Notes under the pieces: model-generated | Told to the model about the DNA's origin: nothing | The model's input: only the letters and a program-made list of their open reading frames with translations | Databases searched by the model: none | Made by a program: the position numbers and the translations under genes | Assembly (NCBI GenBank): GCA_018333605.1 | Contig: JAGXSV010000036.1 | Span: forward strand, 1-41,930 | DNA from: Hydrogenophaga sp. | Lineage (GTDB): Bacteria; Pseudomonadota; Gammaproteobacteria; Burkholderiales; Burkholderiaceae_C | Direction of reading: 5' to 3' | DNA length: 41,930 bases | Part shown: positions 1-7,869 of the stretch, one piece after another | How positions within the stretch are numbered: the stretch's first letter is position 1 | Layout of the letters: each line of letters begins with the position of its first letter

Positions 1-67
1 CCTGCTGCGCGAGCAGCGCGTGACCAGTGAATCGCTGGATGACTTTGACCCGGAGTTGCCGTTCTGA
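1..67 (+). CDS. 3' end of an unidentified protein (partial)
   Basis: Only the last 21 codons are in the window, ending LDDFDPELPF with TGA at 65-67. The tail is acidic and no family can be recognised from it. It lies 20 bp before a perfect 17-bp inverted repeat that could end its transcript. It is in the conjugation region of an ICE but just before insertion-sequence-like repeats, so it may be either an ICE gene or part of an inserted element. The reading frame is open from base 2, which is weak evidence on its own. Confidence 0.45.
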   Translation, partial: LLREQRVTSESLDDFDPELPF

Positions 68-87
68 ACAACGACGAATCTCCCACG

Positions 88-125
88 CCAACAGCAAGGG
101 CCCCTGACGGGGCCCTTGCTGTTGG
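88..125 (+). terminator. Strong perfect hairpin, probable terminator
   Basis: Left arm 88-104 and right arm 109-125 are perfect 17-bp complements around a TGAC loop, GC-rich in the inner half. It starts 20 bp after the stop codon at 67. There is no T-tract on the plus strand, so it could also act mainly as an RNA 3'-end stabiliser or belong to an inserted element. Confidence 0.6.
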
Positions 126-146
126 TGGCGCACTCAGCACCGAAAG

Positions 147-224
147 CCGCCACCAGAATCCGCCGCCACAAATGACCACCGGATTCCGTCACCATATTCC
201 GCCACCATTTGCCGCCGCCAGATT
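147..224. repeat. Six tandem 13-bp repeats, possible IS-end remnant
   Basis: Six consecutive 13-bp units start at 147, 160, 173, 186, 199 and 212, with consensus close to CCGCCACCANATT. The period is exact. Multiple short terminal repeats of this kind are known at the ends of IS21-family elements, but no transposase is visible here, so that assignment is inference. The array ends 24 bp before the point where homology to the truncated TIGR03756-type gene begins. Confidence 0.5.
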
Positions 225-248
225 TACGCGGGTTTAGACCGCCGCTAA

Positions 249-731
249 CAGTACCTGCTGAGCACCCTCGACACGCTGGCCTGGCGCTACAACGTCCCGG
301 AGATGGTGTACCCCGAGGCGGTGATCCCCGGCATGCGCGAGATCGGCGGCCGCACGACGCTCAACCTGTGGGGCAACGTCTATCCGCGCGGCGGCTTCCT
401 GCATCAGACCGACGACTACAAGAGCGGCGCCGTCGTCGCGCAGCGCGCGGGCGATGTCGTCACGCGGCGCATGCAGCCGCACGTCTACCAGCCGCTGCTC
501 GCGAGTTCGAGCGACGGCTATTGGCCGGCCGGCGCCCTGGTGGAGAGCGATGCCTCCACCGGCAAGTGGCAGGAGCTGACGCCGACCCTCTCCAACTCCT
601 GCGCCGTGTTCCCCCACTCCAACACGCGCGTGCAGGCCCAGCAAGGCGACTACGCCTGGGCGCTGTGGCGGCCCTATGCCTGCTGCCAGCGCCGCGGGCA
701 GGTCTTCCTCGGCAGCGTCGATTTCCTCTGA
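249..731 (+). pseudogene. 5'-truncated ICE mating protein, TIGR03756 (PFL_4710) type
   Basis: The frame from 249 reads QYLLSTLDTLAWRYNVPEMV and continues uninterrupted to the stop at 729-731. It contains recognisable family blocks such as LWGNVYPRGGF, QTDDYKSGAV and YAWALWRPYACC. An in-frame TAA at 246-248 stands directly before it, and sequence upstream is repeat array. Members of this family in clc/PAGI-type ICEs are roughly twice as long, with an N-terminal secreted region, so the first half is missing. An internal ATG at 303 could start a 142-residue fragment, but it would lack the N-terminus. The next gene starts 9 bp later, so this is the damaged head of a mating-pair-formation operon. 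Family naming is from memory of conserved motifs. Confidence 0.75.
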
Positions 732-740
732 GGTATTCCG

Positions 741-2144
741 ATGAAAGCGTCTCTCTCCCGTTTCGCACAGCGCGCCAGGCCCTACGCGCTCAGCATCGCG
801 CTCGCCTGCGCCGTCACGGCCGCAGCCGGCGTCGCGTGGGCGCAGACCCGCATCAGCCCCACCGGCGTCGGCGTGAGCGGCAGCGTCATCGGCGACGACG
901 TGCTCTACAGCATCGGCGGCGGCCGGGCCGTGTCCATGGGCGGCGCCGGGAACATGCAGAGCATCGGCGTGGGCATCGGCTGGAACAGCAACCTGATCTG
1001 CGGAAACATGAGCATCACGACGACGCTGCAGAACCAGTTGAACGGCCTCACCAATGGCTTTCAGCAGATCATGTCCTCGGTGATCCAGAGCGCCACCAGC
1101 GCCGTGGCGTCGCTGCCGGCCCTGATCATCCAGCGCGCCGATCCGGGCCTCTACAACCTGCTGACCAACGGCGTGCTGCAGGCTCGGCTCGATTTCGACC
1201 GCAGCAAGTTGACGTGCAAGGCGATGGCCAACCGGATGGCGGACATGGCCGGCGGCCAGGCCGGGTGGGATCAGCTCGCCGAAGGTTTCGCGCTGCGCGA
1301 TGCGGTGAGCAGCACCGATGCGGTGTCCGCCGTCGAGCAGGCCGAATCGAACAAGGGCAACAACGGCGTGCCCTGGGTGGGCGGCGGCAACGCGGGCGGC
1401 TCGGGCCAGGGTTCCATCAAGGTGGTCGGCGACGTGACCCGTGCCGGCTACAACCTGCTCAACAGCCGCGGCGTCAGCGACACCTCATCCATCCCGCGCG
1501 CGTCCTGCGGCAACCGGCTGACCTGCCAAACCTGGTCCTCGCCGCAGGCCGCAGCGGACTTCGCAACCCGCGTGCTCGGCGAGCGCGAGCAACGCACCTG
1601 CGAGACCTGCACCAAGACGCAGACCACGCCTGGCGTCGGCCTGACGCCGGTGATCCAGGAAGAGTACGAGACCAAGCTGCAGGCACTGCAGGGCCTCGTG
1701 ACGGGCTCGACGCCGATGACGGTGGCAAACCTCGAAGCCGCCGGCAGCAACTCGCTGCCGATCACGCGCGGCGTGATCGAGGCGCTGCGCGACGAGCCCG
1801 ATCAAGACCTGCTCGGCAAGCGCCTGGCGTCCGAAGCCGCGCTGTCGAGCGTGCTGGAGAAGGCCCTGCTGTTGCAGCGCACGCTGCTGACCGGCAAGAA
1901 GGAGCCGAACGTCGCCGCCAACGAGCTGGCCGTGAAGGCGGTCGATCAGGAGAACAACGCGCTGGAGCAGGAGATCAACAACCTCAAGACCGAGCTGGAG
2001 CTGCGGCGCACGCTGGCCGGCAATTCGGCGATGGCGATCGTGCAGCGCCACGGCACCCGCGCCGCGGGCTCGCGCGGCATCTTCGAGGGCGACACGACGC
2101 GCGACCGGCTCAAGGAAGTGCAGAAGCCGCGGAGCGGGCCATGA
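741..2144 (+). CDS. ICE conjugation protein, TIGR03755 (PFL_4711) type
   Basis: A 467-residue protein with a clear signal peptide (basic start, hydrophobic stretch at about 14-32, AWA cleavage site), so it is exported. It is followed by Gly/Ser-rich sequence and a C-terminal half with charged coiled-coil-like sequence (about residues 370-435). Several cysteines (for example CGNRLTC and CETC) suggest disulphides in the periplasm. The family is a fixed member of the type IV secretion/mating module of clc/PAGI-like ICEs, with no known catalytic activity; a role in the mating channel is inferred. It starts 9 bp after the truncated TIGR03756-type gene. Its stop overlaps the start of the next gene (ATGA), which indicates translational coupling. 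Confidence 0.85.
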   Translation: MKASLSRFAQRARPYALSIALACAVTAAAGVAWAQTRISPTGVGVSGSVIGDDVLYSIGGGRAVSMGGAGNMQSIGVGIGWNSNLICGNMSITTTLQNQLNGLTNGFQQIMSSVIQSATSAVASLPALIIQRADPGLYNLLTNGVLQARLDFDRSKLTCKAMANRMADMAGGQAGWDQLAEGFALRDAVSSTDAVSAVEQAESNKGNNGVPWVGGGNAGGSGQGSIKVVGDVTRAGYNLLNSRGVSDTSSIPRASCGNRLTCQTWSSPQAAADFATRVLGEREQRTCETCTKTQTTPGVGLTPVIQEEYETKLQALQGLVTGSTPMTVANLEAAGSNSLPITRGVIEALRDEPDQDLLGKRLASEAALSSVLEKALLLQRTLLTGKKEPNVAANELAVKAVDQENNALEQEINNLKTELELRRTLAGNSAMAIVQRHGTRAAGSRGIFEGDTTRDRLKEVQKPRSGP

Positions 2145-2494
2145 CCAGCCGGGCCTGGCTGCGGCCGGCACGGCTGCTCGGCCGCCGCGTCGGCATCGTG
2201 CTGCTGTGGGTGCTGCTGGTGGCGGGCATCGCGGTCGGCGTGAACGTCGTCGGCCTCCACATCGTCGGCAGCATCGACGGCTGGGAGCAGTGGCTGCGCG
2301 AGCACTCGGGCCACTTCCTCGTCTGGCGGCTGCTGCTCTACGCGGCGACGGCCTACGGCTGGTGGTGGATGCGTCGGCGCCTGCGCGAACGCGAGCCATT
2401 GGCCGAGACCCATCAGCGCCTGCTGCGCGCCGAGATCGCGGCCGTCGCCACCCTCGTGCTGCTCGAAGGCAGCCAGCTACTGCGCAATGGCTGA
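2141..2494 (+). CDS. Small ICE membrane protein
   Basis: A 117-residue protein starting at an ATG that overlaps the previous stop by four bases. It has a basic N-terminus, a strong membrane segment at about residues 16-36, a second hydrophobic segment near 63-77, and possibly a third near the C-terminus. It sits at the position between the TIGR03755 and TraG-like genes that such ICEs usually fill with a short membrane protein of unknown function. A role in the mating apparatus is inferred from position only. The same frame is open far upstream, but that extension lies over other genes and is not credible. Confidence 0.8.
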   Translation: MTSRAWLRPARLLGRRVGIVLLWVLLVAGIAVGVNVVGLHIVGSIDGWEQWLREHSGHFLVWRLLLYAATAYGWWWMRRRLREREPLAETHQRLLRAEIAAVATLVLLEGSQLLRNG

Positions 2495-2509
2495 GCCCTG
2501 GAGAACGCC

Positions 2510-4027
2510 ATGACGCTCAACACAACGGACTACCTGGAGTATTACCTGACCCTGGTCGGGTGGATCGTCAGCAACGGCATCTGGAACATCCTCGTGGCCA
2601 GCGGCGTATTCGCGCTGCCCTTCGTGGTCATGGTGGTGCAGGAATGGCTGCGCGCGCGGGCCGAGGGTGCGGACGAGGGCAACAAGGGGGTGCTGTCATC
2701 GATGCGCATCGAGAACCGCGTGTGGGTGGCGATCGTCGTCATCCTGTTCGCCGGCATCCCCTTCATTCCGGTCGACCTCAGCACCATCAAGTTCGACACG
2801 ACGCGCTCCGCGCAATGCCAGGTCAGCGTCCCGCAGCCCACCGACACGGGCTGGTCGAACGCCTACACCACGCTCAACAACCAGAGCGCGCTGGTGCCGG
2901 TGTGGTGGTTCTTCATGCACGCCATCTCGAAGGCGGTGACGGGCGGCGCGGTGGCGGCCATCCCCTGCGGAACGGATCTGCGTCAGATGCGCATGGACGT
3001 GGATGCCACGCGCATCGATGACCCGGTGCTGGCCCAGGAGGTCGGCGACTTCGTGCATGACTGCTACGGCCCCTCGCGCGCCAAGCTGTTCATGTCTCGG
3101 CCCACGCTCTCCGACGAGCAGATGAATGACGTGACCTGGATCGGTTCGAGCTACTTCCTGAACAACGCGGGCTTCTACGACACCTACCACTCGAACACGC
3201 CACGCACGGCCTGGCCCTACGACGCGACGCGCGATGCGGGGCTGGCCCAGGTGGATAGCGGCGGGGGCTACCCCACGTGCCGGCAGTGGTGGTCGGACGG
3301 CGGCAGCGGCCTGCGCGCGCGCCTGCTGGCCCAGGTCGATCCCGACCTGCTGACGCGCATCGGCCGCTGGGCGGGCTTCCTGTCGCAGAGCGAGGTGAAC
3401 GACTCGGTGATCCGCGCCGTGGTCTCGCCGCGGCAGCAGAAGATGAACCAGGGCTCGGTCTACACCGACTACGGCGGCCAGATCGAGAAGACGCTGCCCA
3501 ACGTTGTGACGCGCGGCGCCGGCGACCTGGGGCTGACCATGGGCTCGCTGGGCTTCTTTCCGGCGATGGACGTGGTACGCCAGGCGCTGCCGATGGTGCT
3601 GTCGCTGCTCAAGATGGCGCTGGTGATCTGCATCCCGCTGGTGCTGGTCTTCGGCACCTACGAGCTGAAGGCGCTGGTCGCGGTGAGCTGCGTGCAGTTC
3701 GCGCTGTTCTTCGTGGACTTCTGGTTCCAGCTCGCGCGCTGGCTGGACAGCACGATCCTCGACGCGCTCTACGGCTGGGGGTTCGGCGCGAACCGGCCGC
3801 ACAGCAACTTCGATCCGCTGATCGGCCTGAACAACGCCTTCGGCGACATGCTGCTGAACTTCGTCATGGCGACGATGTTCATCGTGCTGCCTACCTTCTG
3901 GGTGGCTGCGCTGGGCTGGGTAGGCGTGCGCGCGGGAACGGCAATTCAAGGGCTGGCGGCAGGAACCAGGGATGCCCAAGCTGCTGGCGGCAGGGGTGCG
4001 GGTGTCGCTATGAAAGCAGCGAAGTAA
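2510..4027 (+). CDS. TraG N-terminal-domain mating protein
   Basis: A 505-residue inner-membrane protein with a good ribosome site (GGAGAACGCC before ATG). Hydrophobic segments occur near residues 24-43, 71-88, 360-410 (two or three) and 445-472, separated by a large hydrophilic loop at about 95-350 containing CHDC-like cysteines (for example the CYG and CRQW segments). This matches the TraG N-terminal-like proteins of ICE type IV secretion systems, which stabilise the mating pair and anchor the channel. The C-terminus is Gly/Ala-rich. It is the last plus-strand gene of the mating operon, and the next gene converges on it with 5 bp between stops. Confidence 0.87.
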   Translation: MTLNTTDYLEYYLTLVGWIVSNGIWNILVASGVFALPFVVMVVQEWLRARAEGADEGNKGVLSSMRIENRVWVAIVVILFAGIPFIPVDLSTIKFDTTRSAQCQVSVPQPTDTGWSNAYTTLNNQSALVPVWWFFMHAISKAVTGGAVAAIPCGTDLRQMRMDVDATRIDDPVLAQEVGDFVHDCYGPSRAKLFMSRPTLSDEQMNDVTWIGSSYFLNNAGFYDTYHSNTPRTAWPYDATRDAGLAQVDSGGGYPTCRQWWSDGGSGLRARLLAQVDPDLLTRIGRWAGFLSQSEVNDSVIRAVVSPRQQKMNQGSVYTDYGGQIEKTLPNVVTRGAGDLGLTMGSLGFFPAMDVVRQALPMVLSLLKMALVICIPLVLVFGTYELKALVAVSCVQFALFFVDFWFQLARWLDSTILDALYGWGFGANRPHSNFDPLIGLNNAFGDMLLNFVMATMFIVLPTFWVAALGWVGVRAGTAIQGLAAGTRDAQAAGGRGAGVAMKAAK

Positions 4028-4032
4028 CGCCT

Positions 4033-4404
4033 CTAGGCTTGCTCGTCTTCTGGATCGTGGGGGTCGATCCGGTAATCGTCATGGGTGTAGAGGCCGTACC
4101 CGGCAGGGCCGTATCGCCATTCCGGCTTGTGTTCCTCGTCGTAGCTCCCATCGTCGTTGCGGACTACCCAGGCGCCGACCAGCGCGAACGCAAGCAGCAG
4201 TGCCAGCCAGAACGCGGTGTAGAGCAGGACACCGATCGCAGCGAGCTTGACGGCCAGCAGCGCGGCCTTGGCAATGCCAGGCGCCCATCCCTGCGCGAGC
4301 AGCCAGCCCTGCGCCCGCCGATCCAGACGCGCGCAGCCTCTCCACGCCCGGCCCAGTGTCCGGCCGAGGCGTTCTGCGAAGGTGGTCTGTGCGGCGGTCT
4401 TCAT
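4033..4404 (-). CDS. DUF3742 family protein
   Basis: A 123-residue protein with an amphipathic basic N-terminal part, a hydrophobic segment at about residues 45-78 long enough for one or two membrane spans, and an acidic C-terminal tail rich in Asp, Glu and Tyr. DUF3742 genes are routinely found convergent with the TraG-like gene at the end of the transfer module of clc/PAGI-type ICEs, as here. Function is unknown. A membrane or accessory conjugation role is inferred from conserved position only. Confidence 0.85.
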   Translation of the reverse strand: MKTAAQTTFAERLGRTLGRAWRGCARLDRRAQGWLLAQGWAPGIAKAALLAVKLAAIGVLLYTAFWLALLLAFALVGAWVVRNDDGSYDEEHKPEWRYGPAGYGLYTHDDYRIDPHDPEDEQA

Positions 4405-4490
4405 GGTGGCTACCTCATGTTCATCCTGTCGTGTGGCTGTGATCCCTGTCCGTGTCGCGATTGAAACCTGTGCTGTTCTTCAACCGCGGT

Positions 4491-4955
4491 CTAGTCCTTG
4501 TCTGCTGCGCGCCAGTCGGCCTGGCTTGCGGCCACCAGCGCCGCCCAATCGTCCGGCGGGTTGCCGCGTCCCAACATCTTCTCGAACACCGCATAGGGGT
4601 CGGACTTGCTGCCCGACGACCGCAAGGTCTGCTCGTCGTTGACCCAGGCGAACACGATCGCCTTGGCCTTGGAGTCGAAGCGGAAGAACAGCCGGAACCG
4701 CCTCCCGATCTTTGCGCGCCGCCAGTGCCGGTAGGCCGGCCCCAAGGTGTTGCCCTGGCGGAATTCGTCGCGCGCAGGATCGCTCGGCACGACATCCATG
4801 ATCAACTGGCTCAACGCCCGGAACAGCTTGACGTTGGCGTTGCTCTCGAACCCCTGCGGGTCGTTCTGTTCGGCCCGTTCCGCGGCCGCGTGCAGCTTGC
4901 GCAACTGCTCGATCACGCCCTCGTGGAACAGGAGCGTCCAACCGTGCCGCTGCAT
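4491..4955 (-). CDS. yhaV: YhaV-type ribonuclease toxin
   Basis: A 154-residue protein of the YhaV family, ribosome-dependent mRNA endonucleases of the RelE superfamily. Visible family features are the N-terminal GWTLLFHEGVIEQL block, basic segment YRHWRRAKIGRRFRLFFRF and the FAWVNDE motif near residues 100-107. The length is normal for the family. Its ATG overlaps the antitoxin stop by one base (TGATG), so the two are translated in tandem with the antitoxin first. It lies between DUF3742 and the relaxase, a cargo position, and probably acts as an addiction module for the ICE. No truncation is seen. Confidence 0.92.
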   Translation of the reverse strand: MQRHGWTLLFHEGVIEQLRKLHAAAERAEQNDPQGFESNANVKLFRALSQLIMDVVPSDPARDEFRQGNTLGPAYRHWRRAKIGRRFRLFFRFDSKAKAIVFAWVNDEQTLRSSGSKSDPYAVFEKMLGRGNPPDDWAALVAASQADWRAADKD

Positions 4956-5272
4956 CAGAGCGCCACTTCGCCTTCGATGTCTTCATCGAGGTTCACCGCG
5001 TGGTGCGCGTTGGCCAGCATGGCCCGCGCCAGATCGTCCGGCAGGGACTGGACGTGCCGCCCGGCCCGGATGTCCGCTTCCAGCAGCCCCAGGAAGGCGC
5101 CGATGGCCGGGTCTTCATGGTCGGCGTCGGCGCGGGTCACGACGACTTCGCCGCCGCGCAGGTCGAACGCCACCTTGCCGCCGGTGTCCACGCCCAGCGC
5201 TTGCCGGATGGACTTGGGCAGCGTGATCTGACCCTTGGAGGTCAGCGTCGCGACTTCGTGGATTTCGGGCAT
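4955..5272 (-). CDS. prlF: PrlF (SohA) antitoxin, AbrB-fold
   Basis: A 105-residue protein with an N-terminal AbrB/SpoVT swapped-hairpin DNA-binding domain (TSKGQITLPKSIRQALGV, residues about 11-28) and an acidic C-terminal half expected to bind YhaV. The start at 5272 has an AGGAG ribosome site at good distance; the frame is open further upstream to 5422, but that part has no family similarity and lies over the promoter. It forms a bicistron with yhaV. A perfect palindrome in its promoter fits autoregulation by PrlF or the PrlF-YhaV complex, as known for this family. Confidence 0.92.
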   Translation of the reverse strand: MPEIHEVATLTSKGQITLPKSIRQALGVDTGGKVAFDLRGGEVVVTRADADHEDPAIGAFLGLLEADIRAGRHVQSLPDDLARAMLANAHHAVNLDEDIEGEVAL

Positions 5273-5299
5273 GGCGGCACTCCTGATGGCAATGCCTGG

Positions 5300-5328
5300 A
5301 TGGTAAGGAAATTTCCTTACCTTGTCAA
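5300..5328 (-). promoter_or_regulatory. prlF-yhaV promoter with palindromic operator
   Basis: On the minus strand a consensus -35 TTGACA (5323-5328) and a -10 TACCAT (5300-5305) are separated by exactly 17 bases. Within and around this spacer lies a perfect 20-bp palindrome at 5302-5321, GGTAAGGAAA followed by its complement. A repressor bound there would block RNA polymerase directly. AbrB-fold antitoxins bind such palindromes, so PrlF is the likely ligand. Confidence 0.8.
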
Positions 5329-5422
5329 TCTGGGTGTGCATGGTGCTCCGTCCGGTCGATGAAACGGCTCCATCGTAGGGGCGGCACAGCCAGCCTTCCC
5401 GCATCAATCCGACTTGGGCCAA

Positions 5423-5585
5423 ACCCGCATTGGTTGTGGTTCGGCAGGCGTCGTTGCCCTATATCCAAAGGTTTCCGTAAAGGCCAAAGGGCTGGGGAAG
5501 GGGCAAGGGAATGGGGCCAAGGGGAAAGGCCCTACCCGAAAAGGCCAAAAGGCTCTCCCGACCGGCCCGCCGTCTGGGGTTCGCC
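5423..5585 (+). other. Relaxase upstream region with purine-rich AAGGCC repeats
   Basis: A gene-free stretch before the relaxase start. From about 5470 to 5555 it is strongly purine-rich on the plus strand, with related direct repeats AAAGGCCAAAGGG (5479-5491) and AAAAGGCCAAAAGG (5539-5552), plus GGGCCAAGGGG between them. No clear sigma-70 promoter was found. Repeats next to a relaxase gene could belong to an origin of transfer or to regulation of the relaxase gene; neither is proven by the sequence. Confidence 0.3.
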
Positions 5586-7433
5586 ATGCTCTCGCTGTTC
5601 CAACGCAAACGGGTGCCACCTGCCGCCAGTGCGCCACCGCCCAAACCTCCCGCCGAGCCCGGCAAAGGGCTGATGCGGCCGGAGCCGGCCGCATCGCTGC
5701 TGGCGACGCCGCGCCGGCAGAAGCTGCTGGAACACATCTGGCAGCGCACCTCGCTGTCGCGCCGGCAGTTCGCCACGCTGTACCTCGCCCCGCTGGAACG
5801 CTACGCCGAGCTGGTCCAGCAATTCCCCGCGTCGGAGGCCCATCACCACGCCTATCCGGGCGGCATGCTGGACCACGGCCTGGAGATCGTCGCCTACGCG
5901 CTCAAGCTGCGGCAGTCGCATCTGCTGCCCGCCGGCGCCACGCCGGAGGCGCAAGCCGCCCAGGCCGAGGCCTGGACCGCAGGCACCGCCTATGCTGCGC
6001 TGCTGCACGACATCGGCAAGATCGCGGTCGACCTGCACGTCGAGTACGCGGACGGCACGGTCTGGCATCCCTGGCACGGCCCGCTGCGGCGGCCGTACCG
6101 CTTCCGCTACCGCAGGGAGCGCGAATACCGGCTGCACAGCGCCGCCACCGGGCTGCTCTACGCCCGGCTGCTCGATCCGGGCATCTTCGACTGGCTCGCC
6201 GACTACCCCGACCTGTGGGCCGCGCTGCTGTACGTCCTGGCCGGCCAGTACGAGCACGCCGGCATGCTCGGCGAACTGGTCGTGCAGGCGGACCAGGCAT
6301 CCGTCGCCCAGGAACTCGGCGGCGATCCGAGCAAGGCCCTGGCAGCGCCCCGGCACGCACTGCAGCGCAAGCTGCTCGATGGCCTGCGCTACCTCCTGAA
6401 GGAAGAATTCAAGCTGAACCAGCCCCAGGCCTCGGATGGCTGGCTGACCCAGGACGCGCTCTGGCTGGTGAGCAAGACCGTCTCGGACAAGCTGCGCGCG
6501 CATCTGCTGTCGCAGGGCATCGACGGCATCCCGGCCAGCAACACGGCGGTGTTCAACGTGCTGCAGGATCACGGCATCGCCTTGGCCACACCGGACGGCA
6601 AGGCGATCTGGAAGGCCACCGTCACCAGCGATGCCGGCTGGTCGCACAGCTTCACCTTCCTGAAACTGTCTCCGGCCATGGTCTGGGATGCGGCCGACCG
6701 GCCGGCGCCGTTCGCGGGTCGCGTGCAGGCCGACGAGGAACAAGGGGCGCCGACACCGCAGGCACCGGCATCCGAAGCGCCAGGCTTGGAAAGCGCCGAT
6801 ACGGCGCCACCAAGCATCGCGCCGACCGTCCCTATGCCCACCGACAACGGCGTGGCTGCGCTGCTCGATCTGCTGAGTGACACGGCCCCACCCGTAGCGC
6901 CGGAGGCCCCGAGCGAACCCGAGCCTGCCTCGCCACCGGCGCCTACGGTGCTGCCGCAGATAAGCCTCGCGCCATTTCAGGATCGGCCGGAGCCATCCGG
7001 CGAGCATTTCATGGCCTGGCTGCGTCAGGGCATCCAGACGCACAAGCTCATCATCAACGACGCCAAAGCCTTGGTGCACAGCGTCGCCGGAACGGCCTAC
7101 CTGGTGAGCCCCGGCGTCTTCCAGCGCTATGCGCAGGAACATCTGCAAATCGCCGCACTGGCGAAACCGGAGAACCTGGAGGGATGGCAGTGGGTGCAGA
7201 AGCGTTTCGAGAAGCTAGGCCTGCACCGCAAGCAAGCCAGCGGGCTGAATATCTGGACCTGCGAAGTCACGGGGCCGCGCAAATCCAGGCGACTGCACGG
7301 CTACCTGCTGAGCGCTCCCGAAGCGCTGTTCCAGGAAATGCCTCCGGACAATCCATACCTGCGCCTCCTCACCGAGGCCGTAAAGCGCGAAAATTCAGCC
7401 GCCGGTAATAAGAACGACAACGAACAGGGGTAG
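5586..7433 (+). CDS. traI: MobH-type relaxase, TraI_2 domain (TIGR03760 type)
   Basis: A 615-residue relaxase that would nick the ICE origin of transfer and lead single-stranded DNA into the recipient. The N-terminal TraI_2 domain holds the metal-binding three-His motif at residues 86-88 (HHHAYPGGMLDH) and an HD motif at 141-142 (LHDIGK), typical of the MobH family rather than the Tyr relaxases. A Pro/Ala/Glu-rich linker spans about residues 385-475, and a C-terminal TraI_2_C-like domain follows, with an all-helical putative ssDNA-binding fold. Start 5586 (MLSLFQRK) is chosen because family members begin this way; the frame is open upstream to 5511. The length is normal and no break is seen, so the relaxase appears intact although the mating module is damaged. 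Confidence 0.9.
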   Translation: MLSLFQRKRVPPAASAPPPKPPAEPGKGLMRPEPAASLLATPRRQKLLEHIWQRTSLSRRQFATLYLAPLERYAELVQQFPASEAHHHAYPGGMLDHGLEIVAYALKLRQSHLLPAGATPEAQAAQAEAWTAGTAYAALLHDIGKIAVDLHVEYADGTVWHPWHGPLRRPYRFRYRREREYRLHSAATGLLYARLLDPGIFDWLADYPDLWAALLYVLAGQYEHAGMLGELVVQADQASVAQELGGDPSKALAAPRHALQRKLLDGLRYLLKEEFKLNQPQASDGWLTQDALWLVSKTVSDKLRAHLLSQGIDGIPASNTAVFNVLQDHGIALATPDGKAIWKATVTSDAGWSHSFTFLKLSPAMVWDAADRPAPFAGRVQADEEQGAPTPQAPASEAPGLESADTAPPSIAPTVPMPTDNGVAALLDLLSDTAPPVAPEAPSEPEPASPPAPTVLPQISLAPFQDRPEPSGEHFMAWLRQGIQTHKLIINDAKALVHSVAGTAYLVSPGVFQRYAQEHLQIAALAKPENLEGWQWVQKRFEKLGLHRKQASGLNIWTCEVTGPRKSRRLHGYLLSAPEALFQEMPPDNPYLRLLTEAVKRENSAAGNKNDNEQG

Positions 7434-7459
7434 ACAAGGAGCCACGGCGCGGGCCGGCT

Positions 7460-7765
7460 TCAGTCCGCTGATTTAGGCGGAGCCGTCTCTGCCAGCTTGG
7501 CTTCAGTCAGCGCCATCAAGTGGGCAGAACTGCATTTCAGCGCACGGGCGATTTTGAGAATGAGGGGGAGCGTGGGGACATGCTCGCCACGCTCGATCTT
7601 TCCCATGTGCGAACGCTCGATTCCTGACAGATGAGCCAGCGTTTCCTGGGCGATGCCTTGACTGGTTCTTTCTTCGCGCACGGAGGCCCCAAACGCGATG
7701 GCTGGTTCCGCTTCGTAGGTTGTTGTCCCGGTGGGCCGGCCTCTTTGAATCGAACGCTTTTGCAT
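7460..7765 (-). CDS. XRE-family transcriptional regulator
   Basis: A 101-residue DNA-binding protein with a complete Cro/CI-type helix-turn-helix at about residues 32-86: ETLAHLSGIERSHMGKIERG is the recognition segment, followed by PTLPLILKIARAL. The N-terminal 25 residues are basic. It is divergent from the LysR-type effector gene at 7870 and sits between relaxase and integrase, where many ICEs keep the regulators of excision and transfer. The start is chosen at MQKRSI; the frame extends to 7933, but upstream codons would cover the shared promoter. A role as ICE repressor is inferred. Confidence 0.85.
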   Translation of the reverse strand: MQKRSIQRGRPTGTTTYEAEPAIAFGASVREERTSQGIAQETLAHLSGIERSHMGKIERGEHVPTLPLILKIARALKCSSAHLMALTEAKLAETAPPKSAD

Positions 7766-7790
7766 TGCCAAAAGCGTCGAGGATTGACAC

Positions 7791-7818
7791 GATATAAACC
7801 ACGTTAAACTTAACTCAA
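7791..7818 (-). promoter_or_regulatory. Putative XRE-gene promoter with inverted repeat
   Basis: On the minus strand TTGAGT (7813-7818) and TATATC (7791-7796) are 16 bases apart. The spacer overlaps GTTAAACTTAAC at 7803-7814, in which GTTAA and TTAAC form a perfect short inverted repeat. The arrangement fits autoregulation by the XRE protein. A TTGACA at 7784-7789 on the plus strand has no good -10 partner, so the promoter of the divergent gene is not clear. Confidence 0.5.
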
Positions 7819-7869
7819 TAGAAGCGACTTCATCGGTCGCCGCGAGTTCACTGCCTGGAGGAACTGGAC

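Noticed and set aside
209-2140. Very long open frame overlapping the mating genes
   Set aside because: It is an alternative frame of high-GC coding sequence. Its protein is Arg/Ala-rich without domains until 2141, where the true small membrane protein starts.
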